A DNA stretch of 64,000 nt, from contig CAUYUJ010017846.1 in the NCBI GenBank assembly GCA_963575745.1, positions 1 through 64,000 on the forward strand. The letters are read 5' to 3'. The position numbers and the translations under genes are program-made. Below, piece after piece: positions 9,431-20,203 of the stretch. Under the pieces are notes generated by a model. That model worked only from the letters and a program-made list of their open reading frames with translations. It was not told the DNA's origin and did not search any database. Source of the stretch: Prorocentrum cordatum (taxonomy: Eukaryota; Sar; Dinophyceae; Prorocentrales; Prorocentraceae). Every line of letters starts with the position of its first letter. Position 1 is the first letter of the stretch.

Positions 9431-12079
9431 CAGCGTGCACAAGCATTAGTTGCAAGAGCGGGGAAGTGGGAGCGCGCGCCGTGGACCGCGCGCGCCGCTG
9501 TCAGCCATGATGCAACGCTGGCTGGCTTGGGACAATGAATTGCAGACGCTGGTTGCTCCCTCGGTCAGGAAGTGGAGTTGCAAAGCGAGCAGCTCAGGTG
9601 GCCTTTCGTCTTCAAGTTGCAGGGCGCGGCGGTGGAGCAGAGATCCGGGACTGCGCTGGCGGCCGTTCGACCTGCCCGGGGCCGGCGGAGGTCATTCGCC
9701 GCAGTTCACCCCAGCGGTCGGCAATTCCGCTCAATGCCCTGGCCCGCTAAAACCAGTGGGGCGTTGCGCGCGACCTGCAAGAGGACCCTGCGCGCGCCCT
9801 GTGCAAAGCGCGGTCGCCCTGCCCACCACGGCCGAAATCAGGGGGCGATCTCGATGCCGCGGGAAATGGGCCCCCATGGCGGAGGTGCATCCGACTGAAC
9901 GCCCAGCGCACAGGTGAAACCTCGACGCGTCGGCGAGCTCGCACCCCACCAAAGGGGAGACGGAAAAAAATGGCCGAGCAGGCTGCGAGGCTCGAGAGAT
10001 ACAGCGGAGCTGGCGCCAAGGTCTTCGACAGCGTCGACTCCATCGTGTTTGCGTCGTGGAACATTCGGTCGGTGACGCACTATAAGAGAAAAGGTCATGG
10101 TGAATGAGGTCAATGAGGTGGCGCTGCAGGACGCTCTCTGCTCGACGTTGGGCGCGCCGGCTGCGACGGGGCGGAGGGCCCATTCAGATTTCCCCTTGGG
10201 CCCGCCGCCCGCGGCCCCCCAGGCCGGCGGGCACCTCGCGACCGCCCCGATCAGCAAGAGCATCATCGACATAATAAATAAAATTCGTGCGACTGGTAAA
10301 ACCATGCTGGCCACCATTGCCAGCAGCGGGCACGCGTGGTATCATTGGAGCGCACATAACAGCGATGTGCAGACCACCAACACGAATGTGGTCGCGTCGC
10401 GCTTTCCTCACATTGTCGATCTTGCTCGCGCTACCCCCATCGCATCTCGGCGCGCGTCGCGAGGGGCTTCGACGTCTCTGGCGGGGGCATCGAAGGGGCG
10501 ACGTCGAGAGCCCCTGCACCTACTACACCGAGACGAGAAGAGGCTGTTCTTTCGCACGGTCGGCGTCGACGCGAGTCGCGCTGGCGGGCAACCTGGGAGA
10601 CGATCGTGAGATATGGCGGTGCTCTGCCGACTCACTGGCATGAACCGCAGCAAGAAGATTCGAAGATTGCGGGGGTCTGCATCTCGAGAACTGCCAAGCT
10701 TGCCATTAGGTTGCCGGTGGTCTTTCCGTCATCTCGCTGAGCCCGCGGGGCTCGACGGGAGAAGCATCGGCGATCATTCAGCCGAGACATTGACGTCGGC
10801 GCCGAGATCTGCTGGCGAGCGCGAGCGGCCATCGCCCATTCCCAGTTTTGCCGTTCGCTCTGAGGCCCACAAAGAGCTGACGCGCAAGTTCGAGCAGGCG
10901 ATGAAGATGGGGGAATACCAGTGGCCATCTGACATCACAGTGCGTCTTGCCGCTCGCGCGCGGCGCGCCGCCTGGCGCGTCGCGCGCGATGCTCTTCTGG
11001 CCCCTGCTCGACCTGGGCCGCACAGGCGCGCGATGGCCCGGAGGTCGGCGTCTCGCGCCGCCCCGCTGCAGCACGCCGATGCGGCTCGCGCGCTGTCTTC
11101 GGCACCCTTGGCTTCGCGAGCGCGCGCGAGTCGAAGGCGAAGTCCTGCGCCCTGAAGACGGCGGCCACGGCGGGGCGGGCGGGGAGGGGCCGCCGGCCCA
11201 GCACCCCGCGGGTGGACGACTTCGCGGGCCACTGGCTTGCCCGATCAATCCCAAGGTTTTCGCCGCGTCAGTCAACGAGGCCCAGTTCCAAGGGCCTTCG
11301 CAGAGACTTCGGCTGCGCGCGCGGCCCGAAGTGCGCGAGCGGCCTGCGCCCCCCCGCCCCCCCCCCTGCCGCGAAGCGCCCCCTGGACTTCCGCAGGGGC
11401 GCTCGGATAAGGGGCCCCGCTGACCGTCGCCGGGTTCCCTCGCTCGTCTCAGGGGCCCCAGGGCCCCCCAGCGCCCCCGCCGAGCAGGCGCGCAACTTGG
11501 CTGAATTCGGTGCCCCGATCTTTCAACGGAGCCCCCCGCGCCCTCCGGGCGCGAAACGATATGCTGAGCGAATTGCGCCGAGGGAAGTTCTTGGGAATGT
11601 CCCGCCGCTTAGAATTGGGCCGACGCGGCACTCTCGCGGCGCGCGCGCGTCTTGGCCCCTGGGCCCGATGCGACAACGCACAGTGCTCGGGCGATTGCTC
11701 ATGGACCATCAGTCGTTAAGGAATCTTGCTGGGCGCCCACATCGGGGGAAGCGCCCCCCGTCAGCCCTTCGAGTGGCCCGCCGCTTTCGTGGCCAAAGGG
11801 GGCAAGCCAGAAGATGGCGGCGCCAAAATGCTCGCGCGTTCAGCCGGGGTGACCCGACCCCTTGCGCTTGAAAACACGCGCAACCAGCGCGTTGTCGCAG
11901 CCATTAATTGTCCTCTGTCTGCCGCGATTTGTCAAAGGTGCCCTGATGCACAGAACGAATGGAATCATGAAGAGAGAGCATTTCCTTGAGGACGTTGTCG
12001 AGTTAGGCTCGCAGGCCAGGCTTGGAGCGATTTCGAGGACCCCCCATCAGCACAGCACCAGACAGGGCAAATCGTTGCC

Positions 12080-12980
12080 GATGTTTCCAGCTGTTGCCGT
12101 CTCCCAGGCGTTCCCGAGCGTCTCTCTGGCATGGCCGATGTTTGCATTGCGGTTTCTTATCGCTTCCGTCTGGAACGATCAGTGCTATAGTGTATGTTTG
12201 CCATGTGAATCGAAATTGGCTTCCTACATCGGGACCGATCCTCCTTCATTTCTTTGTTTTGGCGGGAGTTTGTTCAGGGACGCCCGCTTAGCAGGTCATT
12301 GTTCGCAGTTGCCCAAACCCTGCCGACATGGAAACGACGCTGAGGACCCCGCGGCACGGACTGCCAAGGGCGTGCGCTGATGGCGTAGGCGCTGCGGTGC
12401 TCAACAGAATGAGCCTTCGCAGGCTCGGACGGATATTCGAGCCCGCCTCGAGGTTTGCCTCCCCCGCCCTCGCCGATAAGAAATGCAAGGTCGCGCCGCT
12501 CATAGGGGCCTCTTTCGTCCGATGTCGAAAGGCAGGCGCGGAAGTTCTTGGCTGGCAGCGTAGAGGCGTGGCACGGTGTTGGTATTGTTCTTCCATTAAA
12601 ACAGTCAGGCGCGCCTTTCGGCCCGCCTATCACATCTAGGGAACAGTGAGAAGGACCGTGGTTTAAGCTTCAGCAGCGCGTTAGGCAGGCCAGTGATTCT
12701 TCATCTGATATCGCCAGGAACTGGTTCCTCTATCGCACCCGTGTGCTGCCAGCTCTTAGCTGCAAGGCGCAGTTCTTCGAAACGCTGAGGAGCCTGGCCA
12801 TAGAGGAGCGCCATCTGCCTGCGTTTGTCTGGGGGGTCGCCAGTTCGGTTTCAACTTGGGACGGGTGGGTGGCGGTGGGAAAGTGGGGCGGGCCTGATTT
12901 TTTGGTGCGGGGCCCTGTGCAATGCTGCTTGTATGTGGGCCAGTTTTATCTCAGTGCCACCGCGGGCCCAGCAGCTTAGC
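12080..12980 (+). pseudogene. Reverse transcriptase domain of LINE-1 (inactive)
   Basis: The RT core of the element above. The QG.PLS motif is readable only in one frame at 12272-12313, while the preceding NRNWLPTSGPIL block and the following ADG motif lie in other frames, so at least two frameshifts are present. The catalytic ADD is ADG, removing a metal-binding Asp. Downstream ADKKCKVAPL (near 12470) matches the usual position of a Lys-rich motif after the palm. RT assignment rests on motif order; a profile search is needed to place the clade. Confidence 0.55.
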
Positions 12981-13028
12981 CCCTTACAAGAGGCCATCAC
13001 CGACTTTGGGTCTCTCGCGCGGCTGGCC

Positions 13029-13200
13029 TGGCCTCCTCCTCCTCCTGTTCGTCCTCCTCCTCCTCCTCCTTCTCCTCCTCCTCCTCCTCCTCCTCCTCCT
13101 CTTTTTCTCCTCATCCTCCTCCTCGTCCTCCTCCTCATCATCCCTCCATCTGCCATGTTTTTTGTTTGTCTCTCTCTCTCTCTCTCGTTCTCTCTCTTTC
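13029..13200. repeat. (CTC)n then (TC)n tract interrupting LINE-1
   Basis: CTC triplets to about 13140, then CATCTGCCATG and a TC dinucleotide run to about 13200. It separates the RT core from the zinc-finger part. LINE-2 begins with a shorter CTC tract at a comparable point (23656-23697). Confidence 0.8.
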
Positions 13201-13869
13201 TCTTCCACTGCGCAGGGTTTTTCCGGTGACACGAAGAAGGCGCCCGCTGGCGCTGAATGCCTTGCTGCGTACCCAGGTGGCCCAGGAGCAGGCCGCCCGA
13301 GGCGGCAGGGAAAGTCTGCCCGATGCATTTCGTGCCCAGCTGCTCTCGCCATCCGGTGCTCCGAACTTCGCAGGATCACCAAGGGGATTTTTCCTGGGGG
13401 GGGAGTCGGGCTGGCGGATTGGGGGGGGGATGCTCTACGCAAGCTGCCGCTCTCGTGGGCTTTCAGCTGCAATCGGAACTCGGCCCGGAGGCTGGGCGAC
13501 CTCGTCTCGGATGTCTCGCCCTGCTGGCTCGTGCATGCGGGGTTGTGCTTGCAATGGCTCCTTGTCGCGCTATGTCCTGCACTGCAGGCCTGCGTTGCCC
13601 ATGGCGCAGGCCGCTTTTTCTAGACCCGTTCGTGCTAATGTCTGGCTGCGCTTTGGAATCTGTCCTCAAGAGGATGGAGGTGTCAATTTCAGTTTTGTTG
13701 CTGCGCATTTCTATGCCCATTGCCTCGGCTCTCGATTTGAGAGTGAGTGCGCGTTCGGCCCTCAACTGCCCGATCTGCGCTTCGCCCCCCCCCCCCCACG
13801 CATAGGAGCCCACACATCAATTTGGGCTCGGCGGTAGGCTCGTGACTCGTGGATGAAACCTTCTGGGCG

Positions 13870-14010
13870 CGCTCGACCTCCTCCTCCTCCTCTTCTTCCT
13901 CCTCCTCTTCATCATTCTCCTCCTCCTCCTCCTCATCATCATCAGCATCATCATCATCAGCAGCATCATCATCATTATAATCATCATCATCATAATCATC
14001 ATCATCATTA

Positions 14011-14097
<87 letters not shown>

Positions 14098-14171
14098 CAT
14101 CCTCATCCTCATCCTCATCCTCATCCTCATCCTCATCCTCGTCCTCGTCCTCGTCCTCGTCCTCATCCTGA

Positions 14172-14206
<35 letters not shown>

Positions 14207-14215
14207 ATCCTTCTT
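13870..14215 (+). repeat. (CTC)n/(CAT)n/(CCTCAT)n tail of LINE-1
   Basis: It begins a few bases after the LINE 3' end (GGCGCGCTCGACCTCC) and passes from CTC to about 30 CAT triplets to CCTCAT and CCTCGT hexamers. The matching 3' end of LINE-2 also runs directly into CTC repeats. Confidence 0.8.
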
Positions 14216-14599
14216 CCCATGTCCGTCCCGCACTCCCTCCCCTGGTTCCCCCCCTCGCTCCCCAGGAAAAGGATCGCGTTCGTCCAACGCCCTCCCGAAA
14301 ACGTCCGCCAGCCTCGGTCTTCGATGCTCGAGGGCCGGGGGTAAAACTTCACGCGCGCCACAGGCTCATAGCAGCAGCAGCGCCCAGGGGGGTCCCCCAG
14401 CGCCGCCCGTGCCCCGGTCCCTGGCGGCGGCCTCGTCGCGGTCGCCGGCCGTCGTGGAGTCGCCATCCCCGTCGTCGCCGCTGCTGCCGTCGTCGTCGCC
14501 GGCGCCCGCGCGACAGGTTCAACGCAGCAGCTCCCAGGAGCTCCCCGACGCCGTCGGTGCCGCGGTCTCTAGCGGCGGCGTCCGCCTCGTCGTCGAGGA
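14216..14599. other. No recognised feature
   Basis: GC-rich DNA with GTCGTC-type low complexity. No gene or RNA recognised. Confidence 0.35.
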
Positions 14600-15112
14600 G
14601 AGGCACGGCCTCAGCCGCCTCTTCCCTGGAGGCGCCCGCCCAGACTTGGCAGCAAGGCGACGGAGACGGCGACGACATCGACGGCGACGGCGGCGGCGGC
14701 GGCCACGGCGGCGACGGCGGCGGCGACGTCAGCGGCAGCTGCGACGGCGTTGACGTCCGCAACGGCGATGACGACAGCGGCGGCTGCGGCAGCGGCGGCG
14801 GCGGCGACGATTTGGGCGGGGCGAGACAGCGAGGAGGATGGGAGGAAGAGAGGGAAGGGGGAGGAGGAGGAGGAAAAGGAGGAGGATGAGGACGAGGACG
14901 AGGACGAGGACGACGAAGAAGAGGAGGAGGAGGAGGAGGAGGAGGAGGAGCAGGAGGAGAAGGAGGAGGTGGAAGAAGAGGAGGGCCGGAGGGAGGGAGG
15001 GAGGGAGGAGGGAGGGAGGAGCGCCTCCTCCCTCCCTCCAACTCCTCCTCCTCCTCCTCCTTCTCCTCCTCCTCCCTGGGACGCTCGCTCCTCCTCCTCC
15101 TCCTCCTCCTCC
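14600..15112. repeat. GGC/GAC repeats, then head-to-head (GGA)n-(TCC)n inverted tract
   Basis: GACGGC/GGCGGC triplets pass into a purine block (about 14830-15018) and then a pyrimidine block (about 15025-15112). The centre near 15022 is GGAGCGCCTCC, so the two blocks can fold on each other as a long imperfect hairpin. Confidence 0.75.
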
Positions 15113-15838
15113 TCTTAGGGCGGGCCGGGCGTTTCACTTGAGACTTCCTCACCTTTTAGGACTCTGAAGCGTAAAAAGTGACAACAAATTCACAGATGGA
15201 GGGCGGGTGGTTTTCAAAATGTTGCGCTCGCCTCAGCGCCGCGCACATTCGATTTAGAAACTTGAAAGAGCTTCACTCATTGAGGGCGGGTGATTTTAAA
15301 AATGTGGTTCTCGCTTCAGCGCCGCGCACATTCGTTTCAACAATTTGCAATAGTTTCACGGATTGAGGGCGGGTGGTTTTCAAAATGCGGCTCTCGCCTG
15401 AGAGCCACGCACATTCGTGTTCAACATTCGCAAGAGCTTCAGGGATTGAGGGCGGGTCGTTTTCAAAATGTGGCTCTCGTTTTAGCGCCGCGCACATTCG
15501 TTTTCAACATTTGCAAGAGCTTCAGGGATTGAGGGCGGGTCGTTTTCAAAATGTGACTCTCGCTTTAGCGCCGTGTACATTCATTTTTGACATTTGCAAG
15601 AGTTTCTCGGATTGGGGGCGGGTGGTTTTCAAAATGTGGCTCGCGCTCTAGCGCCGCGCACATACGTTAAAAGACAGTTGCAAAAATTTCACGAATTGAG
15701 GCCGGGCCGTTTTCAAAATGTGGCTCTCGCCTTAGCGCCGCGCACATTCGTTGCAAGAAATTGCAAGGGCGTCACGAATTGAAGGCGGGTGGTTTTCAAA
15801 ATGTGGTTCTCGCCTTAGTGCCGCGCACATTCGTTTTT
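15113..15838 (+). mobile_element. Composite 83-bp-repeat element C2, 5' part
   Basis: Starts at the family lead (TTAGGGCGGGCCGGGCGTTTCAC, then TTGAGACTTCCTCACC, then GACTCTGAAGCGTAAAAAGTGACAA) and carries about eight 83-bp units. Landmarks of a unit are GAGGGCGGGTGG, TTTTCAAAATGTGGCTCTCG, CTTAGCGCCGCGCACATTCG and TTTGCAAGAGCTTCACGGATT. The array is cut at 15838 by the 77-bp element and resumes at about 17870. Confidence 0.8.
15190..15838 (+). repeat. 83-bp tandem array (about 8 units)
   Basis: Unit length measured at 83 bp between equivalent points (for example 15290 and 15373). Units differ by a few to about ten substitutions. There are no variable spacers between units. Confidence 0.85.
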
Positions 15839-17847
15839 CCCAACCATCCTGTGGTGTTGGGTCCTCGTTTTGAAGAGACAGCGCCCCGCGTCCACTCCTC
15901 CCGCTGCCCCTCCCCCTCCTCCTTGCCTCTGCTCTCGGCACACCTCTCACGCGTTTCGTAGCCCCATGGGGAGCTCCACCGAAGGCCCCAGTGGGGGTGT
16001 CCACATGCGGTTCCCCCACCCAGGGCAGCGTTTCGCAGCCCCATAGGGAGCTCCACCGAAGGCCCCAGTGGGGGTGTCCACATGCGGTTCCCCCACCCAG
16101 GGCAGCGTTTCGTGGCCCCATAGGGAGCTCCACCGAAGGCCCCAGTGGGGGTGTCCACATGCGGTTCCCCCACCCAGGGCAGCGTTTCGTAGCCCCATAG
16201 GGAGCTCCACCGAAGGCCCCAGTGGGGGTGTCCACATGCGGTTCCCCCACCCAGGGCAGCGTTTCGTGGCCCCATAGGGAGCTCCACCGAAGGCCCCAGT
16301 GGGGGTGTCCACATGCGGTTCCCCCACCCAGGGCAGCGTTTCGTGGCCCCATAGGGAGCTCCACCGAAGGCCCCAGTGGGGGTGTCCACATGCGGTTCCC
16401 CCACCCAGGGCAGCGTTTCGTGGCCCCATAGGGAGCTCCACCGAAGGCCCCAGTGGGGGTGTTCACATGCGGTTCCCCCCCCAGGGCAGCGTTTCGTAGC
16501 CCCAGAGGGGGAGCTTCAGTGGGGGTGTCCACATGCGGTTCCCCCACCCAGGGCAGCGTTTCGTAGCCCCAGAGGGAGCTCCACCGAAGGCCCCAGAGGG
16601 GGTGTCCACATGCGGTTCCCCCACCCAGGGCAGCGTTTCGTAGCCCCATAGGGAGCTCCACCGAAGGCCCCAGGGAGTCCACCGAACCCCAGCCCAGGGC
16701 AGCGTTTCGTAGCCCCATAGGGAGCTCCACCGAAGGCCCCAGTGGGGGGTGTCCACATGCGGTTCCCCCACCCAGGGCAGCGTTTCGTAGCCCCATAGGG
16801 AGCTCCACCGAAGGCCCCAGTGGGGGTGTATGCGGTTCCCCACCCAGGGCAGCGTTTCGTGGCCCCATAGGGAGCTCCACCGAAGGCCCCAGTGGGGGTG
16901 TCCACATGCGGTTCCCCCACCCAGGGCAGCGTTTCGTAGCCCCATAGGGAGCTCCACCGAAGGCCCCAGTGGGGGTGTCCACATGCGGTTCCCCCACCCA
17001 GGGCAGCGTTTCGTAGCCCCAGAGGGAGCTCCACCGAAGGCCCCAGTGGGGGTGTCCACATGCGGTTCCCCCACCCAGGGCAGCGTTTCGTAGCCCCATA
17101 GGGAGCTCCACCGAAGGCCCCAGTGGGGGTGTCCGCATGCGGTTCCCCCACCCAGGGCAGCGTTTCGTAGCCCCATAGGGAGCTCCACCGAAGGCCCCAG
17201 TGGGGGTGTCCACATGCGGTTCCCCCACCCAGGGCAGCGTTTCGTAGCCCCATAGGGAGCTCCACCGAAGGCCCCAGTGGGGGTGTCCACATGCGGTTCC
17301 CCCACCCAGGGCAGCGTTTCGTGGCCCCAGAGGGAGCTCCACCGAAGGCCCCAGTGGGGGTGTCCACATGCGGTTCCCCCACCCAGGGCAGCGTTTCGTA
17401 GCCCCATAGGGAGCTCCACCGAAGGCCCCAGTGGGGGTGTCCACATGCGGTTCCCCCACCCAGGGCAGCGTTTCGTAGCCCCATAGGGAGCTCCACCGAA
17501 GGCCCCAGTGGGGTGCCCTCATGCGGTTCCCCCACCCAGGGCAGCGTTTCGTAGCCCCAGAGGGAGCTCCACCGTAGGCCCCAGTGGGGGTGCCCGCATG
17601 CGGTTCCCCCACCCAGGGCAGCGTTTCGTAGCCTCACAGGGAGCTCCACCGAAGGCCCCAGTGGGGCTGCCTGCATGCGGTTCCCCCACCCAGGGCAGCG
17701 TTTCGTAGCCCCAGAGGGAGCTCCACCGAAGGCCCCAGTGGGGGTGTTCGCATGCGTCTCCACTACCCAGAGGTAGCGCCGCCGAAAACGATATTCACAC
17801 TTGCGGTATTCACAGTTGCATATGGTTGGGTCCTTCGCCAGGCTAAT
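15839..17847 (-). mobile_element. Non-autonomous 77-bp-repeat element, nested in C2
   Basis: Read on the minus strand, the left terminus is TTAGCCTGGCGAAGGA followed by CCCAACCATATGCAACTG, and the right terminus is GACCCAACACC, ACAGGATGGTTGGG. The outermost conserved words form an inverted repeat CCCAACCAT/ATGGTTGGG. The interior is a 77-bp array (15951-17770) plus a GGAGG-rich junction and GTCTCTTCAAAACGAGGAC. The same termini bound 20994-23138, 30405-34600 and, diverged, 39198-40205. It sits inside the 83-bp array of C2, so it inserted after that array formed. It carries no gene of its own. Confidence 0.7.
15951..17770 (-). repeat. 77-bp tandem array (about 23 units), open in all three minus frames
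   Basis: The unit includes GAAACGCTGCCCTGGGTGGG, ACATGTGGACACCCC on its variable side, and CCTTCGGTGGAGCTCCC. Three units make 231 bp, so a reading frame repeats as a 77-residue period. All three minus-strand frames stay open for most of the array, while plus frames are stopped in each unit by TAG. Some units carry small deletions (for example near 16500 and 16680). Confidence 0.9.
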
Positions 17848-18340
17848 TACCAAAAAGATAAACACGAGTTTCACGGATTGAGGGCGGCTCTTTTTCAAAA
17901 TGTGGCTCTCGTTTTAGCGCCGCGCAAACTCGTTGCAACAATTTGCGAGAGTTTTACGGATTGGGGTCAGTTCCTATTCAAAGTGTGGTTCTCGCTTTAG
18001 CGCCGCGTACATTCGTTATAGAAATTTGCAAGAGCTGCACTGGTTCCCATGATCAACGTACCAGAAGTGGTGTGCTGGAGAAGGTTCAGGATGATGCGGG
18101 TGCAAAAGTTATTCTGGCTCGCGGTGTTGAAGTCCCAAACGTGGCAGTTCAGTGGCGTTGAAATCCCGAGAACAATGTTTTGGCATGCTTCAGGATCTTC
18201 AAACGGTTGCCTTCCAACGAGGCAGGTCCTTCAATGGAAATCAACCGTTGTAGGGGCCTATGAAGAGGGAGCTTGGAGGGAGGGCGAAGTCCAGCATCGG
18301 TGATGACTTTTGGGTTTACACTGGTCCTCCTCCTCCTCCT
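17848..18340 (+). mobile_element. Composite element C2, 3' part
   Basis: Two last 83-bp units (from GAGTTTCACGGATTGAGGGCGG at about 17868), then the family's unique 3' module from TTCCCATGATCAACGTACCAG (about 18043) to TTTACACTGGTCCTCC. The module contains TTCAAACGGTTG...CAACCGTTGTAGGG, a short inverted repeat. CTC repeats follow. Removing 15839-17847 rejoins a roughly 1.2-kb element. Confidence 0.75.
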
Positions 18341-18409
18341 CCTCATCCTCATCCTCCTCTTCTCTTTCTCCTCCCTCATCATCCCCCGTTTCCTCCATGT
18401 CTTCCTAAG

Positions 18410-19090
18410 TGGCTTCAAGGTGGCCCCAGGTGGCCCGAAGAGGCCACAGGGGCGCCTCGAAACAATTTCCTGTCAAAATTGATGAGATCTTGAGAGATTG
18501 CGCAAATGCTCGAGATAACAAACGTCTCGGCTGAGTACGTCTCCAGAAGAACAGCGAGTAGCCAAAGATCCCCCCAACGGGCTTCAAGATACCAAAGGAA
18601 AACCCCTAGAAGGCCCAGGATCACCCCAAGAGTGCCCACGAGGGCCCCAGTTTCGCCCAAGATGGCCCCAAGATAGCCCAGGATAATCCAAGGCTGCACA
18701 ACGGGGCCCCAAATTCGCCGGCCCAACGGGCCAGAGGCGTGCTAAGATCTCCGGAAACTGGTTAACAATTCTTCTAGTTCGCGCGCGCGTGGCGGCCCCT
18801 GGGGGTCCCCTGGCGAAAAGTACCCCGACCGCAGCCCGGGAAGGTCTACCCAGAGATGGTTTTGAGGGCCTTTTTTCGACACCCCTCACGAGGATTGTGG
18901 CCTCCGAGGGGGGGGGGCACTCGACTACCCCGCCCCAAGAGGCCCCCAAGAGGCCCCCAAGAGCCCCCCAAGAGGCCCAAGGGGGCCCCAAGACGCCGCC
19001 AAGGAGCCTCAAGAGACCCCCAAGAGGCCCCCAAGAGGCCCCTAGGAGGCCCCAAAGAGGCCCCCAAGAGGCTTCAAAGTGGCCCCATAG
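18410..19090 (-). repeat. CCCCAAGAGG minisatellite with conserved head module
   Basis: 18590-18700 and 18935-19085 are arrays of CCCCAAGAGG-type words. Between them, 18870-18935 (CGACACCCCTCACGAGGAT, then GTGGCC, a run of G, CTCGA, TACCCC) matches the reverse complement of 56930-56985 next to a comparable array. These blocks are therefore copies of a dispersed element, not just skewed composition. Confidence 0.55.
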
Positions 19091-20150
19091 AGCGCTCGAG
19101 GGCCGGCGGAATAAGCGAAGCGATTAATAATCCTTGCACCTCGATGCGCCCCGAGAGGGCAGCATGATAGCCCCACGGAGGAGGACTGGCAAAGAAAAGG
19201 GGAGGAGGAGGAGGAGGAGCAGCGGGAGAAGGCGGAGGAGGAGGTAGAGGCAGGTGGCGAAGAAAGAGGACGTGGCAAGATTGCCCCCCCAAAACCCCAA
19301 GCAACCTGCCGCCAAGTGTCTGGGGCTCACCAAAAAGGCTCGCGAGAAGCTTGCAAACATGAGCACGGTGCGTATCCCTGCGCACCAGAGCCAACCCAGT
19401 GCGTGAGGGTTGCCGGGCCCTCCCGGGACCTCGATGTGGCCGAAGCCCGCGGATTCCCCCCCGAAGGCCGACCGCGGCACCCCGATGCCAGACGGAACAA
19501 GCCGGCAGGGCCAAGCAATGCGCGTACAGAGCCACGCAGCAGCAGGGAAGGGAGAGGGAGGGGGGGGGGCTCGCGAGCGTGCCCGCGCGCGCCTGGTGGA
19601 GCCCTGCATAGCTCCCCTGGCCAGCTCCCGCTGCTCAGTCCCCCCCTGCTTGACTTCTGCGGCGGCCCCAGAACGGACGCGCGCCCCAGGGCCGAAGCCC
19701 AAGACCGTTCGGGCGCCCCCTCCTTCTCTGACAGTCTCCATGTCAGGGAACTCGAAGGGACTCGAGAGCGCTCCACTTCGTGCCTCGGGGCACGGTGGCG
19801 AATGACAGGAGGCGCCTTCTCGGAACGGGCAGGTGATGGGAGCTCGCTGAAGGAAGCTGAGGAGGGAATGAGTGAAGAATTAAAATGCGAGGGACAAGTG
19901 GCTCGCCGTCAAGAAAAGAAAAGAGTGTCGCTCGCCTCCTCCCCCTCCTCCTCCCCCACGTCGTCATCCTCCTCCTTCTCCTATTCCTCCCCTTCCTCAT
20001 CCCATCTTGAGTGTTTTCTTGGACGGGAGGCGTGAGACCGATCCGGCTGCTGCCGCTCCTGGCCCGCGTTTGGTCCAAGGTCCGCCAGCGGACTTGCAGC
20101 GCCTGGGAAAAGGGGAACTCGTCGGAGCTGTTTTGGGGCCAGACAACAAT
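19091..20150. other. No recognised gene; contains (GGA)n 19195-19270 and (CTC)n 19940-20005
   Basis: Open frames exist on both strands (for example 19316-20035 plus) but they overlap antisense, and I recognise no domain. Confidence 0.35.
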
Positions 20151-20203
20151 CAAACAAACAAACAAACAAACAAACAAACAAACAAACAAACAAACAAACA
20201 AAC
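20151..20203. repeat. (CAAA)n microsatellite
   Basis: About 13 near-perfect CAAA units. Confidence 0.95.

Larger units (their letters stand above)
9960..13860 (+). pseudogene. Decayed LINE-like non-LTR retrotransposon (LINE-1)
   Basis: Pieces of a retrotransposon polyprotein appear in order on the plus strand, in shifting frames. About 9967-10960: possible endonuclease (EEP-like) remnant, with FASWNIRSVTHYK near its start and a DHSAETLTSAP stretch where an SDH motif would lie (weak). 12080-12440: reverse transcriptase, with an AFPSVS block, VQGRPLSRSLFAVA at 12272-12313 (compare RQGCPLSPLLFA) and CADG at 12373-12384 where the catalytic YADD belongs. 12716-12835: post-palm segment (FLYRTRVLPALSCKAQFF). 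13380-13600: LADWGGDALRKLP block and a zinc-finger remnant CMRGCAC...SRYVLHC at 13532-13585. Many frameshifts and the lost second Asp show that it is dead. Confidence 0.6.

Noticed and set aside
15190-15838. Possible CRISPR array
   Set aside because: Units are contiguous 83-bp tandem repeats with no unique spacers and no cas genes. Same for the 77-bp, 97-bp and 127-bp arrays.
15732-17612. 626-codon minus-strand open frame (and 630-686-codon frames at 20846-23055)
   Set aside because: They are read-through of the 77-bp array in every phase, with no non-repeat domain. Recorded as a property of the repeat, not as genes.
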